Source of the DNA: Margaritifera margaritifera
Taxonomy: Eukaryota > Mollusca > Bivalvia > Unionida > Margaritiferidae
Direction: 5' to 3'
Length of the DNA stretch: 64,000 nt
NCBI GenBank assembly: GCA_029931535.1
Contig: JAQPZY010001536.1
Location: 1,250,001 to 1,314,000, forward strand
A model generated the notes under the pieces. That model did not search any database and had not been told where the DNA came from. It saw only the letters and a list, made by a program, of their open reading frames with translations. Shown here piece after piece: positions 37,741 through 51,000 of this stretch. Numbering within the stretch: position 1 is the first letter of the stretch; every line of letters starts with the position of its first letter. Position numbers and translations under genes: made by a program.

Positions 37741-39880
37741 TTCAAGGGTACTGCTATGTTCCATGTTAAGACAAAGTATATCACATTCAGGGATACTGCC
37801 ATGTTCCAAGTCAAAGTATATCACACTCAAGGGTACTGCCATGTTCCAAGTAAAAGTATATCACACTCAAGGGTACTGCCATGTTCCAAGTCAAAGTATA
37901 TCACACTCAAGGGCACTGCCATGTTCCATGTTCCCAAGTCAAAGTATATCACACTCAAAGGCACTGCCATGTTCCATGTTCCCAAGTCAAAGTATATCAC
38001 ACTCAAGGGCACTGCCATGTTCCAAGTCAAAGTATATCACACTCAAGGGCACTGCCATGTTCCAAGTCAAAGTATATCACACTCAAGGGTACTGCCATGT
38101 TCCAAGTCAAAGTATATCACACTCAAGGGCACTGCCATGTTCCATGTTCCCAAGTCAAAGTATATCACACTCAAGGGCACTGCCATGTTCCATGTTCCCA
38201 AGTCAAAGTATATCACACTCAAGGGTACTGCCATGTTCCAAGTCAAAGTATATCACACTCAAGGGTACTGCCATGTTCCATGTCAAACTATATCACACTC
38301 AAGGGCACTGCCATGTTCCAAGTCAAAGTATATCACACTCAAGGGCACTGCCATGTTCCATGTCAAAGTATATCACACTCAAGGGCACTGCCATGTTCCA
38401 AGTCAAAGTATATCACACTCAAGGGCACTGCAATGTTCCATGTTCCAAGTCAAAGTATATCACATTCAAGGGCACTGCCATGTTCCATGTTCCAAGTTAA
38501 AGTATATCACACTCAAGGGCACTGCCATGTTCCAAGTCAAAGTATATCACACTCAAGGGCACTGCCATGTTCCATGTTCCAAGTCAAAGTATATCACACT
38601 CAAGGGCAGTGCCATGTTCCATGTTCCAAGTCAAAGTATATCACACTCAAGGGCACTGCTATGTTCCATGTTTCAAGTCAAAGTATATCACACTCAAGGG
38701 CACTGCCATGTTCCATGTTCCAAGTCAAAGTATATCACACTCAAGGGCACTGCCATGTTCCATGTTCCAAGTCAAAGTATATCACACTCAAGGGCACTGC
38801 CATGTTCCATGTTTCAAGTCAAAGTATATCACACTCAAGGGCACTGCCATGTTCCATGTTCCAAGTCAAAGTATATCACACTCAAGGGCACTGCCATGTT
38901 CCATGTTTCAAGTCAAAGTATATCACACTCAAGGGCACTGCCATGTTCCATGTTTCAAGTCAAAGTATATCACACTCAAGAGCACTGCCATGTTCCAAGT
39001 CAAAGTATATCATATTCAAGGGCACTGCCATGTTCCATGTTCCAAGTTAAAGTATATCACACTCAAGGGCACTGCCATGTGCCATGTTTCAAGTCAAAGT
39101 ATATCATATTCAAGGGCACTGCCATGTTCCATGTTCCAAGTTAAAGTATATCACACTCAAGGGCACTGCCATGTTCCATGTTCCAAGTCAAAGTATATCA
39201 TATTCAAGGGCACTGCCATGTTCCATGTTCCAAGTTAAAGTATATCACACTCAAGGGCACTGCCATGTGCCATGTTTCAAGTCAAAGTATATCACACTCA
39301 AGGGCACTGCCATGTTCCATGTTCCAAGTCAAAGTATATCACACTCAAGGGCACTGCCATGTTCCATGTTTCAAGTCAAAGTATATCACACTCAAGAGCA
39401 CTGCCATGTTCCAAGTCAAAGTATATCACACTCAAGGGCACTGCCATGTTCCATGTTCCAAGTCAAAGTATATCACACTCAAGGGCACTGCCATGTTCCA
39501 TGTTCCAAGTCAAAGTATATCACACTCAAGGGCACTGCCATGTTCCATGTTTCAAGTCAAAGTATATCACACTCAAGGGTACTGCCATGTTCCAAGTCAA
39601 AGTATATCACACTCAAGGGTACTGCCATGTTCCAAGTCAAAGTATATCACACTCAAGGCACTGCCATGTTCCATGTTAAGTCAAAGTATATCACACTCAA
39701 TGGTACTGCCATGTTTGATATTATGCCAAAGTATATCACACTCAAGGGTACTGCTATGCTCCATGTTATGTCACATTATAGCACACTGCATGGTACTTCC
39801 ATGTTCATTGTTAAACCAAAGTATAGCACACTCAATGGTACTGCCATGTTTGATATTATGTCAAAGTATAGCACACAATC
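37741..39880 (+). repeat. Large 40/47/48-bp minisatellite
   Basis: Some 45 units of caaagtatatcacactcaag, ggcactgccatgttccaagt. Units are 40 bp when the 7-mer atgttcc is single and 47 bp when it is doubled. 48-bp units with ttcccaag occur only before about 38220. From 39690 rightward the units are diverged ~49-bp forms (gtttgatattatgccaaag). The plus-strand unit contains no TAA, TAG or TGA in any frame, so all three frames stay open for hundreds of codons (up to 470). I regard these as non-coding: unit lengths rotate the frame and the minus strand is closed by TGA. Confidence 0.95.
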
Positions 39881-40093
39881 CAAGCCACCTGAAAAAAATC
39901 CATATGCTCTTGAGGATTGAAAATAATTGTGTAGCTATTTCCTTTGCAAGTTATACATTTATTAATATCATCTGTAGAGCATGTATACTAATAAAAAAAT
40001 GACAACTAAAAATGTGTCCCCATTAATGACTACAACTCCATCAAAGTTAATCTGGCCTGAATTTTACTAACAGTACTTAAGTCTAGACTTAAA

Positions 40094-40163
40094 TTCAAGT
40101 TTTGAATCCAGCGATCTGATTGGCTGAAATTCAAGTTTTGAATCCAGCAATCTGATTGGCTGC
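40094..40163. repeat. 36-bp tandem duplication
   Basis: Two copies of attcaagttttgaatccagc, gatctgattggctg. Confidence 0.9.
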
Positions 40164-40411
40164 AATTTAAGTCTGACTTAACTTAAGACTTATTTTGGTG
40201 AAATTCAGGTCTGGTCACAAAACTGATCTGTACAGTAAAACCCCGATTTGAATGACTTCTGCTATGAGTGACCACCTGTCATTCATAGCGGTCATCGCAA
40301 ATGGATAGATTTTTCTTTATAAATACACTGGCATAAGCAACTACCTTTAAAATGTGACCCGCAGCCATGATTTTTAGGCAAAATATGTATTTCAACAATG
40401 CTATAAATGAT

Positions 40412-42371
40412 TATGGGTGAAACGATTCATTGATATATCGATGCATTGATACTTTTGCCATATCGATACAAGAGGTGAAGAATCGATACAAAACTATACT
40501 TACCCTATACAAGTTATTTTAATCTTCAGCAATCATGAATAATTATTAGTCTTTTGCCTTTTTATTCTCTATACATGTATTGAGAATTCATCTGAGACCG
40601 CTGTCGCAGGCATAAACACTCATTTTTGTCAGCAAAAAAAAAATACTGACAACGCCTACTCGCCTTCTACAAATTAATACAATGTGATGCGATTCGTAAT
40701 CTGTCCCCCTCCTCTTCGCCGATTCCATGCTAATTATTTTATCCTGTCAGTATGTTCAGCCACTTTTACGTAAAGTTTCTCTGTTGCTTTGTATCCTGTC
40801 AACTTGGGTCGAATTTGAAGGCTACACTTCTGGTGTGTCACGCAGTGAAATATGTTACATTCAATTCCGATTGGTGGTTATTGTTTGTTCCAGTTCAGGG
40901 TAAACAAAAACCACCAATCAGAACATAATGTAGCTTATTCCCTGCATAACGCACATGAAGTATTGGCATCCAAACTCATCCAAGTAGATACAAAGCAAGA
41001 GAGAAACTTCACGCAGAAGTAGTTATTAAATGATCTGTAAAGTATTTAAATTGTACATGTGGAACAAGTTTGGAATGTCTATTTTTATGGTGATATATGT
41101 AATCAGTGACTGAATGTGCCGACAGGAGTTTGTCACCTTGTTTAAATTTGTTAATCTTTTATAAAAGGGGAGTGGGTGTTTTCAATAGTTTTCTTTTATC
41201 ATTAACTAAAAATGAGTGCCTGTGGCCACTGCAGTTGTTTTGCATCTGCAGGAAGTAAAATGTGATAGATTTTGTTGGTATTCATTCCCACTCCCACACC
41301 TGGACTTGTTCTATAAGTAAAAGTCATAGAGGTCATGTATGTGTTCAGTACCAACTATTTCAGTAATGGGTGTCATTTTTTAGGATTTGATTACACATAC
41401 CTTTAAATAGCGATTATTCACTTTATTTGGATCCTTACAGCCATATTCCTTTGGAAAATCATTATTTACACGCCCTGAGAAAACATACAGCAAAACCCAA
41501 TGTTAAAGTACATGGACATTTTTGGACGAGGTGAACCTAAAGATGTGATCCAGTACAATCTGGACTGAACATCGCATGCTGTGATGTCACAATGAAAGCT
41601 ACACATGTTACAAAAAATTTAGTACTACATTATATTGTGACGATTAGACCCGACGTGATCTTTTCTTGACCCAGTTTAGTACCTGGTCACAATTGTGAAA
41701 GTCCACAGTGATCAATAATTTTTGTCTGGAAGCATCTTAATGACAGTTATGGTGCAGAGCATTCAATAATCAGGATTGAATAGACTTTGGTTAAACTGTA
41801 ATAGTATTAAATTTTAGAACAACAATTAATATTTAATTTAAGATGAGTAAATGTGCCTACATGACCACATTGACATACAGTTTAGATGAGATTTTCCTTG
41901 CATGAGGAAATTGTACTATTTCTTCTGTTTTGAAGATAACACCTTAATGTCTTCCAAGTTTAAGTGAAGACATGAAATTGATAATAAAATGTTTTCAAAG
42001 CATTCATGCAGTGCAAAACAAAGGGTGTGGTGGCCAAGATGAGTCCTGCATCTGATCAAATGGAACAGCCTGAAATGGCCTAAAAGATTTAATTAAATCA
42101 CTTACAACTAACAGGTAGCATGTTTGGAAGTATTGTTGTTATCTTGTTATGGATGAGAATGGCATATAAATAGATGCTAAGTCTATGTCTGTCTGTAATC
42201 TGCATACTGGAAGTACAACCAATATGTCAACACACATAAAAGGGCACCACCTACTACATCCACACCTTCTAAAGATGAAAAGTTAATAAGGGTATCAATA
42301 ATGTATCATAAAATGGGTTGTGTATTGTGAATTGTATCGATACGTGGCACAGGTGTATTGTTGAACCCCTA
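40412..42371. mobile_element. Candidate 1.96-kb hAT-like non-autonomous element
   Basis: The left end TATGGGTGAAACGAT and the complement of the right end TAGGGGTTCAACAAT match at about 11 of 15 bases. Both continue into ATCGATA-rich subterminal sequence. Possible 8-bp duplications taaatgat (40404-40411) and tgaatgac (42372-42379) agree at 6 of 8. No transposase frame remains. It contains the fold-back at 40760-41022. Confidence 0.45.
40760..41022. repeat. ~260-bp fold-back (near-palindrome)
   Basis: Arms of about 130 bp. ccacttttacgtaaagtttctct and ttgctttgtat on the left mirror atacaaagcaagagagaaactt and cacgcagaagtag on the right. Nearer the centre, gattggtggttattgttt mirrors aaacaaaaaccaccaatc. 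Only about 10 bp separates the arms. Likely a MITE inserted in the larger element. Confidence 0.85.
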
Positions 42372-42379
42372 TGAATGAC

Positions 42380-43078
42380 CATATCTCAAATGACGATATC
42401 GCAAACCACATATAAACACTATAGACCTTTATTTAATTTTTTGTAACCATGAATCTAGTTACTGGTTTCTTTCAATATAAAGTTGAGTCATATACCATAG
42501 ACTGTAAACCGGACTTGAGTACATGTCACAAACTGCTATTGTGATGCCATAGTCATCGAAATCCCTATTATCAATTTACGATTAACCATTCATCCTTAAA
42601 GGAAGCAATCATCAATACACTGTCAGTGCAAAGGTTCTTATTGTTTATTTTCTTTTGAAAACCTGTACAACACTGATAATGTCATAGTGAGAAAATGTCA
42701 AAGTTTAACATTTTCTCACCGTGCTTTCATGGTAGTGCATCAGGTACTGCAGTAAATTGTTTGTCTGTGGAGTTATAATATGTAATGACCATGTTGAATG
42801 AGGTTTTGTCCATTTCTCTTAACAAGTTGCTTGCATTTTCCAGATGAGTTAATTATATATTTATTATAAAGTTTTGAATTCTTTGTTGCTTTTCCAATGT
42901 CACTGTTATTAAAACCTGTGCACAAAGCCAAAAGTGCCAGAGTGAGAGATCTCGTCATCTGTTCACCATTATGCATCTTTTGCATCCTTTTATTAATCCA
43001 GTTGATCCATTTATTATTTATGTTGTGGGTGACTTAGGTTTTGGCTTAAAATTTATTGAGTACATGTCATCATAGCCA
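42380..43078. other. Non-coding stretch
   Basis: No supported exon. Confidence 0.4.
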
Positions 43079-43830
43079 GTTTTACAATTTATGGACAGGA
43101 TATGTAGGTGCTATTATACTTTACAATTTATGGACATGATATGTACGTGTCATAACAGCCAGCTTTAAAACTTATGGACAAAATAAGCAAGTGTTATTAC
43201 AGCCAACTTTACAATTTATGGAGAGGATAAGTAAATGTTATTATAGCAAATTTTACAATTTATGGACAGGATAAGTAAGTGTTATTATAGCTAATTTTAC
43301 AATTTATAGACAGGATAAGTAAGTGTTATTATAGCTAATTTTACAATTTATGGACAGGATAAGTGATATTATAGCAAATTCTTCAATTTATGGACAAGAT
43401 AAGTAAGTGTTATTATAGCTAATTTTACAATTTATAGACAGGATAAGCAAATGTTATTATATCCAACTTTACAATATATGGACAGGATAAGCAAGTGTTA
43501 TTATAGCCAACTTTACAATTTATGGACAAGATAAGTAAGTGTTATTATAGCTAATTTTACAATTTATGGACAGGATAAGTAAGTGTTATTATAGTTAATT
43601 TTACAATTCATGGACAGGATAAGTGTTATTATAGCTAATTTTACAATTTATGGACAGGATAAGTAAGTGCTATTATAGCCAACTTTACAATTTATGGACA
43701 GGATAAGTGTTATTATAGCTAATTTTACAATTTATGGACAGATAAGTAAGTGTTATTATAGCCAACTTTACAATTTATGAACAGGATAAGTAAGTGTTAT
43801 TATAGCTAATTTTAAAACTAATAGACAAGA
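43079..43830. repeat. 44-bp minisatellite, about 17 copies
   Basis: The unit is ttacaatttatggacaggat, aagtaagtgttattatagct, aatt. Several units lack an internal 7-8 bp (aagtaagt), giving a shorter form. The left end is more diverged than the middle. Confidence 0.95.
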
Positions 43831-44413
43831 TAAGCAAGTGCTACATTAGTTAACTTCAAATACAAATGTGAATGTTTATGATTGATGTATTTTTATTGTT
43901 ATATAAAATTGTTTTTGATAAATGCATGTAATATTTTAACAAGAACTATGAATAAAGAATAAAATACCCATACAGTAATTTTGGGTATTTTTCCTTCTTA
44001 AACCCAGCTGAATGTCAACCATGAAAACTGGCCCTCCTGCACAGACTTGTTATGAGAACACCTGTTTTGAGAGACCACTTTTTGTTGGCAGAAGGTGTGG
44101 TCTCTCAAGACAGGTTTTCTTTATGCACCAATTATAACTACTCAGCCATTACTGTAATACAACAATTACCTTGTATATTATAGGCGTAATACAACGTTCA
44201 GTTTTACACATTTTGTTCTCAGCAAGACTGTTTCAATATGTGACATTACACAATCACAATTTTCTCTGGCTCTCTGTGATGCTGAGGTGAATCAACTTAA
44301 GTATTCCAAATGCTCAAGAAGTAGTTTAAAATGGCCACATTCCTTGACTGCCATCATTTTTTTTAAAAAAGGTTACTTTGTTAATACATGCAAGGTCTAT
44401 AGTTAGTAATATA
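43831..44413. other. Non-coding stretch
   Basis: No exon seen. A short inverted pair at 44055-44115 (gagagaccac / gtggtctctc with aagacaggt) forms a local hairpin. Confidence 0.4.
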
Positions 44414-44586
44414 CCATATATACTAGCCTGTAAGTTGGGTCCAACTACAAACAACATAGACCCTGATATGCAGTCATATAATGTATTGGCAGATCAGGGT
44501 CTATGTTGTTTGTTCTACTTATTAATCGAAACAAACTGCATAGATGCAGTTTGCAGTTGATCTGACTTCTACACAAGTATATACAG
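44414..44586 (-). mobile_element. Double-hairpin MITE, copy B
   Basis: 173 bp flanked by TA, in the opposite orientation to copy A. Stems caaacaacatagaccctgat/atcagggtctatgttgtttg and aaactgca/tgcagttt are both visible. Confidence 0.82.
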
Positions 44587-44818
44587 TATATGTGCATGCA
44601 CAAGAAAGTGCAATTAAATAAGCACATTTATGAGCATGAAACTCTGAATTGATCTGAAAGTGCAAGAGTAGATGTGGACCAAAAGATTTTGTGATACAGA
44701 GATGTGAAGAAGGACAGCTAAATTCATGGGAGGGGGGGAGGCATTAAAAAAGAACAAATGTTGAGCTTAAAATTTAGTAAATACTTCAAAAATCACGCTG
44801 ATAGAAATTAAATTGAGA

Positions 44819-45099
44819 TTATGACTCAATTTTAATAGCTGGATCTATCACAGATAGAAATCCATGTTCAAATTCACTCTCAGAAAATCTAGTCACTGAT
44901 TGTCGAGCATTAGTCCTAATCTGCAATTTTTCTTCATCTGGTAAATTAAATATGGTTTCCATGGCATCAGCATATGACCTGGCATCATTGGCAAGATAAC
45001 CAGTCCTGTGCCCATTGTAAGGCGTAACTATATCCAGCATTGGTCCTCCAGAATTGTGAGCAAGCACAATTGTTCCTGATGCCATCAGCTCCACAACAC
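44819..45099 (-). CDS. ALG11: ALG11 coding exon 3 (C-terminal)
   Basis: Acceptor tttgatttcag ends at 45100. The exon opens with GT, completing Gly407, and codes [19 protein letters not shown], the nucleotide-sugar binding end of the GT4 domain. It stops at TAA 44821-44819. No AATAAA is seen close downstream. Confidence 0.95.
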
Positions 45100-48000
45100 C
45101 TGAAATCAAAGAATAAATGTTAAGTCCGACAGCCAGAGAATAATGGAATTTCTAAACAATATGAATTCTTTGAAAACTTGATAGCTTGTTACAATAAGTA
45201 ATTTAAATTATGACTATAAATAAAGACAATGATTATGTTCTCCATCCATTTACATGCATATCTGTATTACCCACCTTTGACAAGTTCCTTGCATTTTCAT
45301 TGGTCAAATCATGTCACATGGAGACCAGGTATGAGACCATACTTGGTTAGTAGGAAAAGAATATGTGGTCAGTTTGTTGTGATATCATTAATGACATCAT
45401 TGCATCATGAAGTTGCTCAGCACATCATAACCATACCTCCATATAAGAATCTTAAGAAAATAATGTCAACAGAGGTAGTCTTAAGTTATGTATGACATGG
45501 TATGGAATGATACTGAAGCAGTAGAAACCACCGAGCCCAAGTTTTCTGCTAACTCACTATCATTTCATACCAGGTATCTAACAAATTATTTAACTACCAG
45601 TATTAAACAAAGTGGGTGTCTGTCTGAGCTGCAGAAACATTTAAGATTCAAATTATGCAAGTGACCACTATAATTAGCACAATTAATTTTGATTTAACTG
45701 CATCCAAAAAACAAAATACGCACAAGCAATTAGCACATGCAATCTAATTAAAGGCTCAGGTAATCTAATTTGAAATTCATTGTGCACAAACTGAAATTCT
45801 GAGTGGAGTTTTTAGTAACAAGAGTCCCTGATTTGGGGACCCCCCCCCCTCCCGTTCTGGGTCTAGACTACAAATATTTCAAAACTGGATCTATGGTTTC
45901 CTATATACTACAGGGCTTAAAATGCCTGACACCATTAAATTACGAAGAAAGAAAATCTTCATTTGGAATTCCCAAGCTAATTTCTGCAACACAGATTTTT
46001 TGGTTGCACCTGTATGTGGGAAGTCCATTTCCCTTTATGAACCATACACAAGAAAACAATGTACCAAAATTCTTGTACGTGTATTATCACTAATGAAATT
46101 TGTACTGGGAATAAGCTCCTTCCTACAAAAATGAACTCCATCATCCCTCTTTTCCAATTAAAAAAATATTCCACCATGATGCAAGCTTTATGTAAAAGTA
46201 TATCATATATGATATAAATAATGGCATTCAAACTGCTGCATAATTAAATGTGACATCAGTAAAAACAAGAGCCCCTCAAAGGGACTGATGCTCTACTGTC
46301 TGAAAAGAATTTCATGAAATTCAAGATAAGACCATTTCATCTTTTTAACTTTTGAGTGTTGAAACCATCTCTGATATTCTTGAGCAATAAGATTTTCAAA
46401 TTAGCCACTGTTGCAGCCATACTCGATGCAAGATCAGCACCATTTTCATTTAGGACAAACTAGACACCATTAGAAGACTTTTGGTGAAAATCCTAAGCTG
46501 ATATGACAATCTAGTCTGGAAAATTCGTGACAAAATTTTCATAATGTTTATTGTGGCAGCCATAATTGAGGTCACATCGGCACCATTTTCATTCAGGACA
46601 AAGCAGATATTATAATTAGTCTTCTTGTGAAAACCCCATGTCGATATGACTTTCCATTCAGAAGGAGTAGCAACAAGATTTTAAAAATGGCTGCCACGGT
46701 GGCCATACTGGGTGTCAGATTGGCACCATTTTCATTTAGTACCAACTAGACATCATAAGAAGTCTTCTGGTGAAAACCCAATATTGAAATGACTCCATCT
46801 TGGAGGAGTAGCGATAAGATTTATAAGATAGTCACTGTGGCAGCCATATTAGGTATCAGAGGGGCACCATTTTTATTTAAGACCAACCAGACACCATAAG
46901 AAGTCTTCTGGTGAAAACTCCATGCTATGACTTTCCATCTAGGTGGAGCAACAATAACAAAATTTTCAATATGGCTGCTGCTGTGGTGACCATACTGGAT
47001 GTCAGATCAGCACCATTTTCATTGAGGATCAACTTGGCATTATATGAACAAGGTACTGCCTGAAGGAATGTGGAGGCATTCCATCCTATATGCTGGGGTG
47101 ATGTAGTCACCCTCAGTCCCTGACTGGTTTCGTTATCCTTATGCCTTTTTTTTTAGTAGCAATATCGTGATTATAAAATAGGATATTTTTGGATATACCA
47201 ATAACACACTCTGCAATTCGGATAGGGATCAACATCTATCTTTAAATTGGAGTCCAGGAATTATATTTTAATAGGCATCATAAGAAGTCTTTTAGTGAAA
47301 AACCCATGTTGATATGACCATCCATTCAGGTGGAGTAGCATTAACAAGATTTTCAAGATGGCCACTGTGGTGGCCATAGTGGATGTCTGGGCAGTACAAT
47401 TTTTATTTAGGACTAACTAGACATCACAAGAAGTCTTCTCGTGAAAACCCCATGCCAATATGACTTTCCATTCAGGATGAATAGTGATAACAAGATTTTC
47501 AAGATGGCTGCCATGGCAGCCATATTATATGTCAGATTGGCACCATTTTCATTTAGGGCCAACTAGACATCATATGAAATCTTGTAGTGAAACCCCATGC
47601 TGATGTAACTGTCCATTCAGGAGGAGTAGTAAAAACAAGGTTTTCAAGGTGGTGGCCATATTGAATGTTCAAGTGGAACCATTTTCATTTAGGACCAACT
47701 AGATATCATAAGAAGTCTTCTGGTGAAAACCCCATGTCGATATGACTTTCCATTCAGAAGGATAGCAATAAAAGAACATTTCATGATGTCTGCCATGGCA
47801 GCCATACTGGATATCAAATTGTTACCATTTTCATTGTTGAGCAAGTGTATTGCAGAATGAATTGCTGAAGCTTCATAATGATTCCTACCAGGGATGAAAA
47901 AGATCCATCAAGGGGTTAAGGAAATATAAGCAAATTAAAAAATCTGAACCAAATCTTGACAAAGATTTTCTACAACTGTTACCTAGACCCCAACTTCAAA

Positions 48001-51000
48001 GGGATGAACAGAATCCATCAAGAGATTTAGGGAATACCAGCATATGAAAAACTTCAACCAAAACCTTTTGACTCTGACCTTGACCCCAAGGTTAAAGGGG
48101 CAAATGAGCCTGCTGCAGAATGAATTACTTTAACTTTATAATGATTCATCCCAGGTATGAACAAAATCCATTTAGGAGTTTAGGAATATAAACAAATGAA
48201 AAAACTTTGACCAAAACCTTAATGCAAATTTTCTATGACTGTCACCTTAACCCCAAGGTCAATGAGGTGTAATAAGCATATTGCAGAATAAACTGCATTT
48301 GCTTCAAAATAATTCATCCCAAGTATGAACCAAATCCATCGAGAGATCTAAGAAATATAAGCAAATGAAAATTAAACTAAAACCTGAAGACCAATTTTCT
48401 ATAACTTGTTCCATAAACACCAAGTTAAATCAGCTAATAACCATGTAGCAGAAAGAACTGCCTTAGCTTTATAATGATTCATACCAAGTATATTGAGAAT
48501 CCATCAAAGGGTTTATGAAATATAATCAAATTAAAAAACTTTTTAACCCAAAACTTAACACAAGTTTTCTTTTACTATAACTTTGGCCCCAAGATCACTG
48601 AGGCTAGCAAGTGTGTCACAGAATGAACTCTTTTAGCTACATAATACTTGATAGCAAGTACAATGAAGATCCATCAAGGGGTTTAGGAAATATATGCAAA
48701 TGAAAAACTTGAACAAAACCCTAACAATCTGTTGACGCTGTCACAGCTGGTGGAAAAGTGACAATGACTTGCTTTCCACTAATGTGGCCTTGACAAAAAT
48801 GATGATTGCTTCAATGTAGATTTCTCAACATACCAGTGCTTTAGTAAAAATAAATGTTTGATGAATTTACGAAGAAATTACCCAATAATAAACTTCTCTT
48901 CACCTATTTGAGTTTTTATCTTCTAGATTCCTAAATCATTTTTAAAAAATCTTTTATGTTAAAAAAAAGTTGCGAATTTAATGACTGTCTAGGGCAAAAA
49001 AATATGATACTTAGTTACATGCAATACTGTTAAATACTTAGTTACATGCAATACTGTGCAATCCGTTCCTACCTATTCCAAAATGTTCATCCAGCATGGT
49101 GTGAAGACCAATTACTGAGGATGCCATCAGGTCCATTAGTTCCTGAAAGCTGACATTCAATTTAAAATCTACACAGTCCTTTATCTCTAGCTCTTCACAA
49201 AGTGTTCGTAGCAACTCCACGCGATGTAGGTCATTCTGATCCCGACAACTTCCAACCAGGAGTAGATGGTACTGCACCCTTTCTAAAGGAGTATGTTTCA
49301 TCAAGAATTCATAAAATGACTTAATTTGTAGCTGGTGGTCCTTCTCTGGTCTAAACTGGGCAATAGATATTATGTTCTGTAATTGGTTTTTTGATGTATG
49401 ATTTAGAGGAGTTTTTATGAATTCAGTCACATCACACGGAGGATAAACAATTACAGTTCGGTCACCTGCCTGCCATAGAGATTTAATATGACCAAAGGTC
49501 CAGGTAGAATTGACCATTATAAAATCACTTCTTTTTCCTGCTAAACCATACAAAGCTGCAAACAGCCTGTAGTAGATTAGTTTTATATTTGTAAATAATG
49601 CACTTCTGGAGACAAAGGAAGCATTGTTAAAGGTTGCCTCCCTTTGTGAGACTCTTTCCAACATGTCTGTACTTATAGTAGGATAATGGACATAACAGCC
49701 CACTTTACAACCACCAAAATATCTAAACAGAGGAATTGTGAAGGCATAACCCATACTGTCTATGTAAATATCAGGAACATATGACAACAAAGCTTCAAAT
49801 CCAAGAATGATGGAGCCAAAACTCTGACCGAGCAGTGTGAATATTGGATACTTCTTAGCCTCTACCCAAGGTCTCCGCTTCAGGAACACAAATTCCACTG
49901 GTTTAGGGAGAATAATGTTAAACCTTTCCCTGGCTTTCTCCAAGATTTTTTGGCCAGAGGTATAAATGTCTCCAGTGTATACTACACATTTGACATATGG
50001 ATATCTGAAACAAAGATAAATGCAGCAAAATCAGAAGTGAACAAAAAGTCAATATCATTTTGATAACCAAATTACCATACATTATAAGTCAAGTCCAACT
50101 GTAAACAACATAGACCCTGGTCTGCTGTCAAGGTCTATGTTGTTTGTTCTACTGATTACTCCTAACAAGCTGCATAGACCTAGTTCTGCTGGTGCATTAT
50201 ACAACAGCAGATCTGGGTCAATGCAGTTTGTAGCTGGATCCGACTTACAGGCAAGTATATATGATATTTAATTAAGTTGGACAATGAAAACAGCGATATT
50301 TGCCAAATATTATACCTGTCCTCATTCATTATTTGCATACATGGTGTAGGAAATCGTTAAACAATGTGATAGGATTCAGTTTAAGTAAAAACACAAATGA
50401 CGTATTTGAATTATTGTAAAACCTATTAAAACTCTGTCACTTAAAAAATAATCACTTTTTCACTATAAAAAATTTTACAGTATATATTCTGATCATTAAA
50501 AGATTCTACTGTTCAAACGTTTGTAGGTTCTCAATGAATGGTTAGCCTTGTCAAAACAAACATACAACTATATTCATTTGTTTTTTTAAGAATTTTTATA
50601 AGAAAAGCTACATGATGGATTTGTATTTTACACTAATCGACCTGGGAGAGTCACATAATCAATGTTATTGTTTTGATAATCTTGTGTTAAAATTATTGAG
50701 ATAGATGGTGATTGCCTAATTTACAGCTGCTTAATTTGGGACCCTAGAGACTATAGATACAAACCCTAAAAGCTACTGATATGAGATGAAATCTCTTAGC
50801 AGATTAGACAGAAGTCAACTCTTGTTACAACAACCATTTTTAGACATCTGCCATTAGAGTGTATCATTTTACAATGTCATTTTATCAGTAAGTCTGTTCT
50901 ATATTTTGTTTCCAAACAATAACTTAAGCTCTTCACCATCTACTGTCACCAAACTTTCCAAGTAGCTTTTTTGGGGCAAGGAAGAAACCTGTTGATTTTT

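Larger units (their letters stand above)
45100..49072 (-). other. ALG11 intron 2, mostly tandem arrays
   Basis: A 3973-bp intron with donor GTAGGA and acceptor tttcag. More than half is the 143-bp array (46310-47860) and the ~165-bp array (47890-48730). The remainder (45100-46300 and 48730-49070) shows no exon. Confidence 0.9.

Noticed and set aside
37661..40002. Six long open frames (up to 470 codons) across 37.7-40.0 kb
   Set aside because: All are readings of one minisatellite in different frames. Unit lengths of 40 and 47 shift the frame, no splice sites or unique domain exist, and openness follows from the unit lacking stop triplets.
43079..43830. CRISPR-like array
   Set aside because: Repeats are directly abutting with no unique spacers. 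The genome is eukaryotic. The same holds for every other tandem array here.
45803..46093. 96-codon plus-strand open frame in ALG11 intron 2
   Set aside because: Starts in a C-run, has no family resemblance, and lies antisense within the intron.
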